Shown here in pieces: positions 1-9,245 of a DNA stretch of 64,000 nt; positions within the stretch are counted from its first letter, which is position 1; each line of letters opens with the position of its first letter. The DNA comes from Roseburia_C sp051879315 (GTDB lineage Bacteria; Bacillota; Clostridia; Lachnospirales; Lachnospiraceae), in NCBI GenBank assembly GCA_051879315.1, contig JBJELW010000017.1, positions 1-64,000 on the forward strand, read 5' to 3'. The notes beneath the pieces were generated by a model. It did no database searches and was not told the origin of the DNA. It saw only the letters and a program-made list of their open reading frames with translations. The position numbers and the translations under genes were made by a program.

Positions 1-614
1 GGTCTCCGAACCGTGTAGATAAGATTGATGCTCCTGTTAATGCAATCTTCTGGATCATGAAGGATCCTACCCTTCCGCCTGTATTAAAGTTAAAGGGTGC
101 TGCATTGGCATCCGTTATGGGTGCTACTCTGGCCACAAAGACCTCTACCGCAGAGCGTGTAGCTGCAGGAACTGACTTAAATGCATTAAGAATCGTTCCT
201 TACGCTAATCCGTTCCGTACTTATCCTCTGGTAAATGATTACGAGAAGTTTAAGAAGCTGGTTGAGGAGAAGAACGTAGCTTGCTACATCGTTAACACCG
301 GTGACTTTAGAGGAACCAAGTGTAAGCCTGCTGATACCTTAGGCATCTTAGAGACCATCGTAGAAGGCAAAGCAAACTTCGAGAAGTGGGGACCGTTCGA
401 GGATATCGAAATCATGTATGACTGGTCTGGAAAGACTGCTGACTTTAAGCCTGATTTAGCAGACAAGGAGTATGTAGAAGCATTAAAGAATGCTATGCAG
501 AATCGTGTGAATGCAGTATCTGATTTTGCTGTTAAGAAGGAAGGCTACGACAAGCTTCCGGATGAGGCATTAGCTGCATTACAGAAGTTGGTTGACGAGG
601 TTTCGACTCTGTAG
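1..614 (+). CDS. C-terminal part of a PEPCK-like protein (possibly DUF4914 family), 5' truncated by window edge
   Basis: The frame is open from base 3 (about 203 residues are visible) to the TAG at 612-614, so the true start lies outside the window. The segment VNTGDFRGTK near the middle, followed by a TLGILETIVEG helix, resembles the NTG...G pattern near the C-terminus of phosphoenolpyruvate carboxykinases, but the rest does not match the C-terminus of classical ATP-PEPCK that I know. I think it belongs to the larger PEPCK-related proteins of Clostridia and Bacteroidetes (DUF4914 type), whose substrate is not settled. This is family recall, not a search result. Codon use (GTT, GCT, AAG, TTA rich) looks like that of a highly expressed gene. 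An intrinsic terminator follows directly. Confidence 0.5.
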   Translation, partial: SPNRVDKIDAPVNAIFWIMKDPTLPPVLKLKGAALASVMGATLATKTSTAERVAAGTDLNALRIVPYANPFRTYPLVNDYEKFKKLVEEKNVACYIVNTGDFRGTKCKPADTLGILETIVEGKANFEKWGPFEDIEIMYDWSGKTADFKPDLADKEYVEALKNAMQNRVNAVSDFAVKKEGYDKLPDEALAALQKLVDEVSTL

Positions 615-642
615 GATTTGGCAGGACTTTAAATTTAAGAAT

Positions 643-680
643 AATCCTCTTGCGTCGGTTGGCGCAGGGGGATTTTTTTT
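643..680 (+). terminator. Rho-independent terminator after the PEPCK-like gene
   Basis: A 12-bp stem (643-654 with 663-674, two G-U pairs) with an 8-nt loop runs straight into a T tract ending at 680. It closes the upstream gene and separates it from the small-RNA promoter that follows. Confidence 0.88.
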
Positions 681-712
681 AAATAAATCCAAAAACTAAC
701 AGGAATTATTGA

Positions 713-741
713 TTGCATTGTTCCGCATAATATAGTATAAT
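713..741 (+). promoter_or_regulatory. Sigma-A promoter of the 6S RNA candidate
   Basis: TTGCAT (713-718), a 17-bp spacer and a perfect TATAAT (736-741) lie just downstream of the previous terminator. Transcription should begin near 748. No reading frame with a ribosome binding site starts soon after, which fits a non-coding transcript. Confidence 0.85.
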
Positions 742-747
742 CTTAAG

Positions 748-941
748 TATCAAAAGAAGGTTGCCTGGGATGTACGATACTCCTGCATTTTTGAACCTAC
801 ATTTACTTTAAAAGGGATTCCTATATCGGCAATTGGATGTCAGGCCTCCGTTTGCAGTGGAAGACAGAAGGTTGCGTGCGGTGACCCACCTAGCTGTGGC
901 TAGGAGTCAAAACTGTAGGAAACGGCATTTTGGGTCTTCTA
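748..941 (+). ncRNA. ssrS: Probable 6S RNA (SsrS)
   Basis: This is a transcript of about 185-195 nt with its own strong promoter and no credible reading frame. The ends can pair: AGAAG at 755-759 with CTTCT at 936-940, and GCC (763-765) with GGC (924-926), giving the long closed rod expected of 6S RNA. Inside, ACTCCT near 780 can pair with AGGAGT near 903, while CCTAGC/GCTAGG (about 892-905) can form an alternative hairpin on the 3' side, as described for the collapsing central bubble of Firmicute 6S RNAs. The string AAAACTG on the 3' arm is shared with E. coli 6S. 6S RNA binds the sigma-A RNA polymerase holoenzyme and acts as a promoter mimic in stationary phase. Identification rests on size, fold and context. 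A different structured RNA remains possible. Confidence 0.68.
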
Positions 942-1035
942 CTGAAGATGATTTTATACAAAAGATTATTTACGAAAGATTTATTATTACCAAAGATGAC
1001 AAGACACAAAAGAAAATATAGAGATACCAATGAAA

Positions 1036-1067
1036 AAGAGAAGCTGCTGATATAGGCAGCTTCTTTT
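1036..1067 (+). terminator. Rho-independent terminator downstream of the 6S RNA candidate
   Basis: AGAAGCTGC (1039-1047) pairs perfectly with GCAGCTTCT (1056-1064), extended by A-U pairs into the following T tract. The A-rich stretch between the RNA body (about 941) and this hairpin shows no gene. It may be a 3' tail removed during processing. Confidence 0.85.
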
Positions 1068-1130
1068 GAGTTCTGCCGTAATTTGGTTTTATGGAATCGG
1101 CGGGATAGAGATGATTGCAATGGAGAGATT

Positions 1131-3341
1131 ATGAAAGTAAAGGGGAAATATATTCGAAAAATTATATGGATGCTGCTGGCAGCGGGAACGATCACTACGA
1201 TTCTCCTGATGGGTAGATGCAGTGTGCAAAAAGAGTCGGCAGATAGGTATGTATGGAGAGAAGAGATTCCGGATTGGCTGACATTCACCGGCTTTACGCA
1301 GGAGGATATCGCAGATCGGATCGGGAATGCCGGAAGAGTATCGGCAAAGGATGCAGAGGAATTGATAGAGATGCTGCACCTGTCGGACCAGATTGAGTGC
1401 ACACCCAAGGGGCGTTTCCTGACCCGGTCAGAATGGACGGCTTTATACCGGCAGTTTTTAGATTATTATGATGCAACCCAGGTGGAAGAAAAGACAATTG
1501 TTTTGCTTAACACAGACGAGGACACACTGAATGCGGTGGAGGGAACCTTCAATTACGGGACGATTCCTTTTTCTTTGGAACCTTATTATGCATATACCGT
1601 TTTCTGCGAAGATGGCCGGGTCTTGGGCGTAGGCGAAAAAAAGGATGGAGAGATTGTACTGGAAAATGAGTATATCGTGGAATGCGGAGAGGGAACTCTT
1701 ACATTTTTGTGCGATAATACAAAATATCAGGTGCCGATGGAGAGTGAGGAGACAATATCTGATGTGGTGGCAGATCTGGTGTTTGCGGATGGAAAGATTA
1801 CACGTATTCGAAAGAAGGAAGAACAGATTCAGGGAAAACTGCTGGCTCTGACGGATACATACGCAGAAATAAAGGGATATGGACAGGTGCCCTGCAGTGA
1901 TACCATGAAGTTTTATTCTACCTATCAGGGAATCCGGGAATCACGGAAAGAAGATCTGCTATTGGAGAATATGGAAATCACCTATGTGGTGGCTGAAGGG
2001 GAAATCTGCGCTTTTCTGATGCAGCAGCCCGCCAATATGGAAAATATCCGTGTGTTGCTTTTGAATGGGGAGAGCCCTTATTATACGGACATATATGTCA
2101 GCAGCGATGGGGCAGTGAAAATTGTCAGCACAGACAGTGAAAAACAGGCGGAAGCCGGGACAGTGATAGCAGCCTCCGATTATCAGGATTGTTTGCATGA
2201 TTCAGCGCTTTTTTTATCCCCGGCGGATGGCACTTCTCCGTTATATTTGACTGATTCATCCGGAACAAAGATCAGCTATGGGTATCAGGGAACATTGGAA
2301 GTGCGGCATTACAGTGAAGGTTACAGTGTGGTAAATGTGGTGGATCTTGAGACGTATTTAAAGGGAGTTATCGCCAGCGAAATGCCGGCATCCTATGAGC
2401 TGGAAGCTTTGAAATGTCAGGCAATCTGTGCCAGAAGCTATGCGTACCGGCAGCTGTTGGAAAATAATTATCAGGGACTGGGTGCCCATGTGGACGACAG
2501 CACCAATTATCAGGTTTACAACAAGAAAGATGCTTCTGCGGTAACGGATCAGGCAGTGGATGAAACCGCAGGGCAGGTATTGTGTATGGGCGATCAGGTA
2601 ATAGAGGCATTTTATTATTCTACCTCCTATGGTCACTCCGGAGACTATACCGCATGGGATTTAAATGGTGAGGAATATCCTTATCTGTCCGGTTATTGGA
2701 TTCGTTCAACAGATGCGGCGGTGGATCTTTCGGACGAAGAAGCTTTTGCTTCCTATATCTGTCAGCCGGATCCGGAATGTTATGAATCTGATATCAAATT
2801 TTTTCGCTGGAGTGCAAATCTGGATTTCTCCAAAAAGAAAGAGGAACTTTATGCTCGCATTCAAGCCAGAAAATCACTGCAGCCGGATTTTATTCATTAT
2901 TACAAAAAATCAGACGGCAGGGAAACAGAATCTATGGATGATTTTGGCCAGCTGGTGGGGATTTCAGTCGAAGAGAGGAACAGCAGTGGCGTGATAGGTT
3001 GTTTAAAACTGTCCTTTGAAAATGGGACTGTCTCCGTGGACTCTGAGTATAATATGCGTTATATTCTTGGCAGTGGACTGGGACAGATCAGATGGCAGGA
3101 TGATAGTGCAACGGATGCTGTGACGCTGCTTCCCAGTGCATATTTTACGGTTTCGGAAAACGGATCAGGAAGCTACACACTGTATGGTGGCGGATATGGG
3201 CACGGCCTGGGTATGAGTCAGAACGGTGCGCAAAAACTGGCTCTGAACGGGTGGGTGGCAGAGGATATTCTGCAGAAGTTTTATCCGGGAACCACCATTA
3301 GTGATCTGTATTGCCTCGATGACGGTTTTGTAGTAGAATGA
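1131..3341 (+). CDS. SpoIID/LytB domain protein, membrane anchored
   Basis: 736 aa. The chosen ATG at 1131 has GGAG 5 nt upstream; the frame extends to a TTG at 1083 without a better site. One transmembrane segment lies at about residues 8-26, and the protein is probably outside the membrane after that. The SpoIID/LytB domain starts near residue 395 (YLKGVIASEMPA, then CQAICARSYAY), with Glu417 at the position of the catalytic Glu of SpoIID, a lytic transglycosylase that cleaves denuded glycan. The C-terminal block GGGYGHGLGMSQNGA near residue 690 is the family end motif. The N-terminal 390 residues are unlike SpoIID itself (about 340 aa) and I do not recognise them. It is either a vegetative LytB-type modifier or a sporulation engulfment factor. 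It stands alone between the 6S RNA and yihY. Confidence 0.88.
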   Translation: MKVKGKYIRKIIWMLLAAGTITTILLMGRCSVQKESADRYVWREEIPDWLTFTGFTQEDIADRIGNAGRVSAKDAEELIEMLHLSDQIECTPKGRFLTRSEWTALYRQFLDYYDATQVEEKTIVLLNTDEDTLNAVEGTFNYGTIPFSLEPYYAYTVFCEDGRVLGVGEKKDGEIVLENEYIVECGEGTLTFLCDNTKYQVPMESEETISDVVADLVFADGKITRIRKKEEQIQGKLLALTDTYAEIKGYGQVPCSDTMKFYSTYQGIRESRKEDLLLENMEITYVVAEGEICAFLMQQPANMENIRVLLLNGESPYYTDIYVSSDGAVKIVSTDSEKQAEAGTVIAASDYQDCLHDSALFLSPADGTSPLYLTDSSGTKISYGYQGTLEVRHYSEGYSVVNVVDLETYLKGVIASEMPASYELEALKCQAICARSYAYRQLLENNYQGLGAHVDDSTNYQVYNKKDASAVTDQAVDETAGQVLCMGDQVIEAFYYSTSYGHSGDYTAWDLNGEEYPYLSGYWIRSTDAAVDLSDEEAFASYICQPDPECYESDIKFFRWSANLDFSKKKEELYARIQARKSLQPDFIHYYKKSDGRETESMDDFGQLVGISVEERNSSGVIGCLKLSFENGTVSVDSEYNMRYILGSGLGQIRWQDDSATDAVTLLPSAYFTVSENGSGSYTLYGGGYGHGLGMSQNGAQKLALNGWVAEDILQKFYPGTTISDLYCLDDGFVVE

Positions 3342-3379
3342 GAGGATATTAGAGAAGATTTCTTGCTTGGGAGGATTTT

Positions 3380-4243
3380 ATGATCTGGAAAATGATCGGC
3401 AATGTCAAGGCATTTATGGATAAATGTAAACGGGATAATATCAATGCTTTTGCGGCGCAGACGGCATTTTTTCTCATCTTATCCATTATTCCCTTTTTTA
3501 TGGTGTTCAGTGCACTGCTCCAGTATACACCGGTGACGGAGGGGATGCTGCTTGATATGATCAATCATGTGATGCCGGAATATATCGCTCCCTTTATGGT
3601 GTCTGTCATAAATGAAGTGTATACCAGATCTATCGGAATTGTATCGGTTGCTGTAATCGTAGCTATCTGGTCAGCGGCCAAAGGAGTGCAGTATCTGGTG
3701 AACGGGCTGAATGTAATCAATGATATCAACGAGACCAGAAACTGGTTTGTGTTGCGGTTTTGGGCGGTGGTTTATACGCTTGTATTTGTGGTTGCTATTA
3801 CAATCATGCTGGTTCTTGTGGTTTTTGGAGCATCCCTACAGGAACTGATTTTGCGGTATCTCCCTTTTCTTGGCTCGTTGACGGAACTGATTTTGGGAAC
3901 CGGAAGTCCTCTGATGCTGGTGTTCCTCTGTATATTTTTTACGGTGGTTTTTACGCTGCTTCCCAACCGCAAGCTTAAGTTCCGGTCACAGATTCCGGGA
4001 GCGGTGCTTTGCGCCCTGGCGTGGTATCTGTTTTCTTTCGGGATATCAGTATATATTAATTATTTTAATGGTTTTTCCATGTACGGCAGTCTTACCACCA
4101 TTGTTCTGATTATGCTTTGGCTGTATTTTTGCGTATATATTATGATGATGTGTGCGGAGTTTAATATTGTGTTCAACGAACATATCGAGCACTTTATGTA
4201 TCGGAGAAAGCATAAAACAGGGAAAAATAGGGGAAAAAAATAG
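3380..4243 (+). CDS. YihY/virulence factor BrkB family integral membrane protein
   Basis: 287 aa, ATG at 3380 behind GGGAGG. The protein has about six hydrophobic segments (around residues 30-50, 85-100, 125-150, 175-200, 205-230 and 235-260) and the family signature region AQTAFFLILSIIPFFM followed by a VLFLILMLWLY-like stretch (here IVLIMLWLYFCVYIMMM). Proteins of this family were once called RNase BN in error. Their transport or lipid-related role is unsettled. The C-terminus is a short basic tail (YRRKHKTGKNRGKK) that should face the cytoplasm. It lies 38 nt after the SpoIID-like gene, probably on the same transcript. Confidence 0.88.
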   Translation: MIWKMIGNVKAFMDKCKRDNINAFAAQTAFFLILSIIPFFMVFSALLQYTPVTEGMLLDMINHVMPEYIAPFMVSVINEVYTRSIGIVSVAVIVAIWSAAKGVQYLVNGLNVINDINETRNWFVLRFWAVVYTLVFVVAITIMLVLVVFGASLQELILRYLPFLGSLTELILGTGSPLMLVFLCIFFTVVFTLLPNRKLKFRSQIPGAVLCALAWYLFSFGISVYINYFNGFSMYGSLTTIVLIMLWLYFCVYIMMMCAEFNIVFNEHIEHFMYRRKHKTGKNRGKK

Positions 4244-4265
4244 GGGAAAAAACACATGATTTTCC

Positions 4266-4294
4266 TTGCTATTTGGAAGTTCCTGTGATAAGAT
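4266..4294 (+). promoter_or_regulatory. Promoter of the pheST T-box transcript
   Basis: TTGCTA (4266-4271), a 17-bp spacer and TAAGAT (4289-4294) place the start near 4301, just before the T-box leader. Confidence 0.65.
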
Positions 4295-4300
4295 AACCCT

Positions 4301-4556
4301 TGGTAATAAGTAAATGCACAGATGGTGAGCAGTAGATGGATATACTTTTTTCAGAGAGAGAGAATCGAAGGCTGAAAGTTCTCTTAAGGTAAGGTGTCTG
4401 TTGAATTTCGCACCGGAGCAGCGCAGGTGAATCTGAGTAGTCTGCGACGTCAATACACGTTACGTATATGAGTGTCTGCCGGGAATCGGCAGAAATCAGG
4501 GTGGTACCGCGGAGTATATTCGTCCCTTGGAGGGATGTGTATCCTCCGTTTTTTTT
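4301..4556 (+). promoter_or_regulatory. T-box riboswitch, phenylalanine specific
   Basis: The hallmark T-box TGGTACCGCG lies at 4502-4511 in a GGGTGGTACCGCGG context, followed by an intrinsic terminator (4529-4547 stem, T run 4549-4556). In stem I the arm GGTG (4393-4396) faces CACC (4411-4414), leaving GAATTTCG on the 3' side. UUC at 4407-4409 followed by a purine is in the specifier position and is a Phe codon, matching the pheS gene downstream. Uncharged tRNA-Phe would pair with specifier and T-box and prevent termination. The specifier reading is my manual fold, but the class of element is clear. Confidence 0.95.
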
Positions 4557-4658
4557 GCGCACGGTGCAAATGCAGACGGGAGAGATCTGCGATGGAAACA
4601 CGGAGCTGAAATCAAATATAAGGTACTGTAAAGTCAAATATAAAAAGGAGATTGAAGT

Positions 4659-5681
4659 ATGAAAGAGAAATTACAGCAGATCAGAGAGCAAGCTATAGCT
4701 CAGATCGAAAATACCACAAATCTGGAAAAATTAAATGAAGTACGAATGGCTGTACTGGGTAAAAAAGGAGAACTTTCTGCCGTTTTGAAGGGCATGAAGG
4801 ATGTGGCACCGGAGGATCGGCCAAAGGTCGGTCAGTGGGTGAACGAGACGAAAGAAGCCATTGAGGCGTTGCTGGATGAGAAGAAGAAAAAGTTTGAGGA
4901 AGAGAAGCTTCGCCAACGTTATGAATGCGAAAAGATTGATGTGACCATGCCGGCAGAACAGTGCGCGCATGGCAATTTGCATCCCATCACCCAGGTGCGT
5001 AATCAGCTGACAGATATTTTCTGCTCCATGGGTTTTGAAGTATATGAGGGCGCTGAAATTGAGACGGATTATTATAATTTTACGGCATTGAATACCCCGC
5101 AGGATCATCCGGCCAGAGATATGCAGGATACGTTCTATTTGTCACCGGAATTTTTACTGCGTACCCAGACATCTGCCGGTCAGATTCATGTGATGGAGTC
5201 CAAAAAACCTCCCATTAAAGTGGTGTCCCCGGGTAAGGTGTTCCGTTCCGATGATGATGCCACCCATTCACCGATGTTTACCCAGATGGAAGGTCTGGTG
5301 GTGGACAAGGGCATTACACTCTGTGACCTGAAGGGAATGCTGGATGAATTCGTGCAGGAGATATTCGGCAAGGGCACCACTACCCGATTAAGACCCTCCT
5401 ATTTCCCTTTTACGGAGCCTTCCGTGGAGGTGGATGTCAGTTGCTTCCAGTGCGGAGGAAAAGGCTGCAAATTGTGTAAGGGTACAGGATGGATCGAGGT
5501 ACTAGGTGCCGGAGTTGTAAATAAAAAGGTGCTGGAGGGCTGTAATATTGACACAGATGTGTACAGTGGATTTGCCTTTGGTATCGGTGTGGAGCGTATC
5601 GCTATGTTGAAATACGGTATCAACAACATTAAGTTATTGTTTGAATCCGATCTGCGTGTGTTAAAGCAGATCGACGACTAA
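4659..5681 (+). CDS. pheS: Phenylalanine--tRNA ligase alpha subunit
   Basis: 340 aa, the normal length of the bacterial alpha subunit, starting at ATG behind AAAAGGAG. An N-terminal coiled coil (about residues 1-90) binds tRNA-Phe, followed by the class II catalytic core with motif 2 around RTQTSAGQIHVM and the FRSDDDATHSP/FTQMEGL region, and motif 3 FAFGIGVERIAMLKYGI near the end. The CFQCGGKGCKLCKGTGW segment carries four Cys, as in many Firmicute PheS. It forms the alpha2beta2 enzyme with PheT, encoded 23 nt downstream, and is controlled by the Phe T-box. Confidence 0.98.
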   Translation: MKEKLQQIREQAIAQIENTTNLEKLNEVRMAVLGKKGELSAVLKGMKDVAPEDRPKVGQWVNETKEAIEALLDEKKKKFEEEKLRQRYECEKIDVTMPAEQCAHGNLHPITQVRNQLTDIFCSMGFEVYEGAEIETDYYNFTALNTPQDHPARDMQDTFYLSPEFLLRTQTSAGQIHVMESKKPPIKVVSPGKVFRSDDDATHSPMFTQMEGLVVDKGITLCDLKGMLDEFVQEIFGKGTTTRLRPSYFPFTEPSVEVDVSCFQCGGKGCKLCKGTGWIEVLGAGVVNKKVLEGCNIDTDVYSGFAFGIGVERIAMLKYGINNIKLLFESDLRVLKQIDD

Positions 5682-5704
5682 AAGATAGAAGAAGGAGGCT
5701 TATC

Positions 5705-8125
5705 ATGTTAGCACCGTTAAGTTGGTTAAAAGAATACGTAGATATTGATGTTACTCCCAAGGAGTTGGAAGAAAAGCTTTTTTCCTGTGGATTTGAAGTG
5801 GAAGAGCTGATTGAAGTGGGAAAAGATGTCAGCAATGTTGTGGTTGGTCTGGTGGAGTCCTGCGAACCCATTCCCGAGACCCATCTGCATCTTTGTCAGG
5901 TAAATGCAGGAGAGCATGGAACCTTCCAGATTTGTTGCGGAGCAGATAATGTCTGTGCAGGTGGCAAGTTCCCTTTGGCGCTGATCGGGGCTACCGTTTA
6001 TGCAACGGCAAAGGATCATGTGACCATTGAAGGCGTTATGAAGATCAAGAAGGGTAAACTGAGAGGATATGAATCCTTCGGTATGCTTTGCTCCGGCACG
6101 GAATTGGGATTGAATGAGGATCTCTATCCGGGTGCAGGATATAACGGACTTTTGGTTCTGCCGGAGGATGCACCGGTGGGAGCAGATGTAAAACCGATTC
6201 TTGGGATGGATGATTGGATTTTTGACATTGCCATCACAGCGAATCGTCCGGATTGTCAGAGCATTTACGGTATTGCCAGAGAGGTTGCGGCAGTGTTGAA
6301 CAAGGAATGCCGCAAGCCGGCACTGGATTATACGGAGACTGATGTGGAGAAAACACCATTTTCTGTTCATGTGGATGCACAGGATATCTGCCCACGTTAT
6401 ATTGCGCACTATGTACATGACGTTAAGATTGGTGAATCACCTGCCTGGATGAAACGGAGACTGGCACTGGTGGGATGCGCCTCTATCTCCAATGTGGTGG
6501 ATATCACAAATTATGTGTTGAAAGAGCTTGGTCAGCCCATGCACGCATTTGATTATAATTATCTGGAAAAGGATCAGATTAATGTGAGACGTGCAAAGAA
6601 TGGGGAGAAAATTGTCACATTGGACAGCAAAGAATTTTCTTTGCAGGAATCCAATCTTGTCATCTGCGATGGTGTAAAACCTGTGGCATTGGCCGGCATT
6701 ATGGGCGGACTGAATTCTGAGATCAAGGAAGATACCACAGAGGTTATGTTTGAGGCTGCCAAGTTTGCCAGAGACAATATCCGCAAGAGTTCCCGCGCTT
6801 TGGGACAGTCTTCTGACTCCAGCGCCCGTTATGCTAAAGGTGTGGATGAATATACAACCGTGATGGCCATGAAGCGTGCATTGCATCTGATTGAAGAATT
6901 AGGATGCGGAAAAGTTTCCAAGACCCATGTAGACATCAATACCGGAAATTCCATTGAACCTCATGAAATGAAGGTCAGCGTCAGTCGTGTCAATGGCGTG
7001 TTGGGTATCACTGTACCTGAGGATGAGATTATCCGGATTTTGACTGCATTGCAGTTTGCACCGGTCATTAAGGGGGATGAACTGACCATTCAGATTCCTG
7101 CTTACCGTGAGGATATGGATTCTTATCCGGATGTGGCTGAGGAAGTGATCCGTATGTATGGATACGATCATGTGATTCCCACCTTCATGCCCACTGCAAA
7201 AGTTACTATGGGTGGCTTGAACTTAAGACAGAAGACTGAGCTTAAGATTAAGCGGGCCCTTTGCGGTGCAGGAGCTTATGAGGGAATTCATTATTCCTTC
7301 TTTTCTCCGTCGGATCTGGATCTTTTGCGGCTGCCGGAGGATGCAAAGGAGCGTCATGCTATCCGTTTGATGAATCCCATCAATATCGATTTGTCCCTGA
7401 TGCGTACCACACTGGCATCTGAGATGATCTATGCCATCGGACGTAATCAGAAAAAGGGAACTTTGGAGGGGCGTATTTTTGAATTGGGTAATATCTTTGT
7501 TCCCAAGGATCTGCCTCTGACTGAGTATCCGGATGAACGGGAAACCCTGTGCGTGGGCGTGTTTGGTGAAAAGGAAAGCTTTTTCACCCTGAAGGGTCTG
7601 GCCAAGACCGTGGCAGATACATTGAATGTAACCTTCACATATGAGCCGGCAACAAAAACATTTTTGCATCCTTATCAGACCGCAGCGGTATTCTGTGATG
7701 GATTGGAAATCGGTTATCTGGGTAAGCTGAGTTATGAAATCCAGGATGAGCTGGATATGCGTGTCCCTGCCTATATCATGGAACTGGATCTTCGGGTGCT
7801 GTCCCAGTGGTATGGCAAGGAGCAGATATTTAAGCCGTTACCCAAGTATGATGAGGAAAAACGTGATTTTGCATTTGTGGTGAATAAGGATATAAGCTGT
7901 GCCCAGATTGAGGAAGGCATCCGGGAAGCCTGCAACTATGTGACAGAGGTCAGCCTCTTTGACGTGTACGAAGGAAAACAGCTGGCTGAAAATACCAAGA
8001 GCATGGCATTTTCTGTAGTGTTTACACCACGTGATGAGGAATTTACCAATGAGATGGTGGAAGGCTTTGTGGCAAAGATTCTAAAGAATCTGGATAAAAA
8101 GCTGGGTGTTACATTGCGCGCATAA
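5705..8125 (+). CDS. pheT: Phenylalanine--tRNA ligase beta subunit
   Basis: 806 aa, typical length, behind GAAGGAGG. Domains in order: start MLAPLSWLKEYVDI, tRNA-binding OB fold at about 40-150, B3/B4 editing domain at about 215-390 (it hydrolyses Tyr-tRNA-Phe), the B5 DNA-binding-like domain at about 405-475, a class II synthetase-like core at about 495-690 and the FDX-ACB anticodon-binding domain at about 710-805 (FKPLPKYDEEKRDFAFVV). Co-transcribed with pheS. Confidence 0.98.
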   Translation: MLAPLSWLKEYVDIDVTPKELEEKLFSCGFEVEELIEVGKDVSNVVVGLVESCEPIPETHLHLCQVNAGEHGTFQICCGADNVCAGGKFPLALIGATVYATAKDHVTIEGVMKIKKGKLRGYESFGMLCSGTELGLNEDLYPGAGYNGLLVLPEDAPVGADVKPILGMDDWIFDIAITANRPDCQSIYGIAREVAAVLNKECRKPALDYTETDVEKTPFSVHVDAQDICPRYIAHYVHDVKIGESPAWMKRRLALVGCASISNVVDITNYVLKELGQPMHAFDYNYLEKDQINVRRAKNGEKIVTLDSKEFSLQESNLVICDGVKPVALAGIMGGLNSEIKEDTTEVMFEAAKFARDNIRKSSRALGQSSDSSARYAKGVDEYTTVMAMKRALHLIEELGCGKVSKTHVDINTGNSIEPHEMKVSVSRVNGVLGITVPEDEIIRILTALQFAPVIKGDELTIQIPAYREDMDSYPDVAEEVIRMYGYDHVIPTFMPTAKVTMGGLNLRQKTELKIKRALCGAGAYEGIHYSFFSPSDLDLLRLPEDAKERHAIRLMNPINIDLSLMRTTLASEMIYAIGRNQKKGTLEGRIFELGNIFVPKDLPLTEYPDERETLCVGVFGEKESFFTLKGLAKTVADTLNVTFTYEPATKTFLHPYQTAAVFCDGLEIGYLGKLSYEIQDELDMRVPAYIMELDLRVLSQWYGKEQIFKPLPKYDEEKRDFAFVVNKDISCAQIEEGIREACNYVTEVSLFDVYEGKQLAENTKSMAFSVVFTPRDEEFTNEMVEGFVAKILKNLDKKLGVTLRA

Positions 8126-8147
8126 TGGAAATAATAAGGAATAGACT

Positions 8148-9173
8148 ATGGATGTAAAAGATTTTGATTATGAATTGCCCCAGGAGTTAATTGCACAGGA
8201 TCCCCTGGAAGACCGCTCTGCTTCCAGGCTGATGTTGTTGGATAAGAAAACCGGGGAAGTGCAACACAAGATTTTTAAAGACGTGATTGATTATCTGAAT
8301 CCCGGAGATTGCCTGGTTATCAATAATACTAAGGTGATTCCGGCAAGATTGTATGGTGCGAAAGAAGGAACAGAGGCAAAGATCGAGGTGCTTCTCTTAA
8401 AACGCCACAGTGATGATGTTTGGGAGACTCTTGTAAAACCGGGGAAAAAGTGTAAAATCGGCACACGGATTTCCTTTGGTGAGGGTTTACTTGTGGGGGA
8501 AGTTGTGGATGTGGTGGAGGAAGGAAACCGAATGATACGGTTTGAGTATGAGGGGATTTTTGAGGAAATCCTTGACCAGCTGGGGCAGATGCCCCTTCCG
8601 CCGTATATTACGCACCAACTGAAGGATAAAACCCGATATCAGACCGTGTATGCCAAATATGATGGATCGGCAGCAGCACCTACTGCAGGATTACATTTCA
8701 CCCCGGAACTTTTAAATCAGATTCGAAAGAAGGGGGTGGAAATTGCCGAGGTGACGCTGCATGTGGGATTGGGCACGTTTCGTCCGGTGAAGGTGGAGAC
8801 CATCGAGGAACATCATATGCATTCCGAGTTTTATTGTATTGAGCAGTCTGAAGCGGATAAGATCAATCGGGCGAAAGAAAGCGGACATCGGGTGATTGCG
8901 GTGGGAACAACCAGTACCCGCACTTTGGAATCAGCTGCTGAGCCGGATGGCCATCTGAATGCGAAAAGCGGATGGACAGAGATCTTTATTTATCCCGGGT
9001 ATCAGTTTAAGGTTATTGATGCGTTGATCACCAATTTCCATTTGCCCCAGTCTACATTGGTGATGCTGGTATCGGCGCTGGCAGGAAGGGAGCATGTTTT
9101 GAATGCCTATCGTCAGGCGGTGGAAGAACGCTACCGCTTCTTTAGTTTTGGGGATGCTATGCTGATTTTTTAG
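8148..9173 (+). CDS. queA: S-adenosylmethionine:tRNA ribosyltransferase-isomerase
   Basis: 341 aa, the normal QueA size. It begins MDVKDFDYELPQELIAQ and carries the family blocks NNTKVIPARLYG, APTAGLHFT and TLHVGLGTFRPV. QueA transfers and isomerises the ribose of SAM onto preQ1 at the tRNA wobble position to make epoxyqueuosine. It sits 22 nt after pheT, so it is likely read through from the same T-box transcript. No tgt or queG lies in the window. Confidence 0.97.
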   Translation: MDVKDFDYELPQELIAQDPLEDRSASRLMLLDKKTGEVQHKIFKDVIDYLNPGDCLVINNTKVIPARLYGAKEGTEAKIEVLLLKRHSDDVWETLVKPGKKCKIGTRISFGEGLLVGEVVDVVEEGNRMIRFEYEGIFEEILDQLGQMPLPPYITHQLKDKTRYQTVYAKYDGSAAAPTAGLHFTPELLNQIRKKGVEIAEVTLHVGLGTFRPVKVETIEEHHMHSEFYCIEQSEADKINRAKESGHRVIAVGTTSTRTLESAAEPDGHLNAKSGWTEIFIYPGYQFKVIDALITNFHLPQSTLVMLVSALAGREHVLNAYRQAVEERYRFFSFGDAMLIF

Positions 9174-9245
9174 AAACAAGGTTGTAAAACACCCAAAAGT
9201 GATATAAAATGTTTGTAACAGAGTAATCAATGTAAGGAGAAGACG

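Noticed and set aside
748..941. SRP RNA or tmRNA as alternative for the small RNA
   Set aside because: No GGAA/GNRA tetraloop of SRP and no tRNA-like ends or tag frame; size and fold fit 6S better.
833..1021. 62-codon plus frame over the 6S RNA
   Set aside because: Overlaps a structured, promoter-driven RNA and has no ribosome site.
5726..6418. Antisense frame of 230 codons opposite pheT
   Set aside because: Complement of a conserved gene, no start signal.
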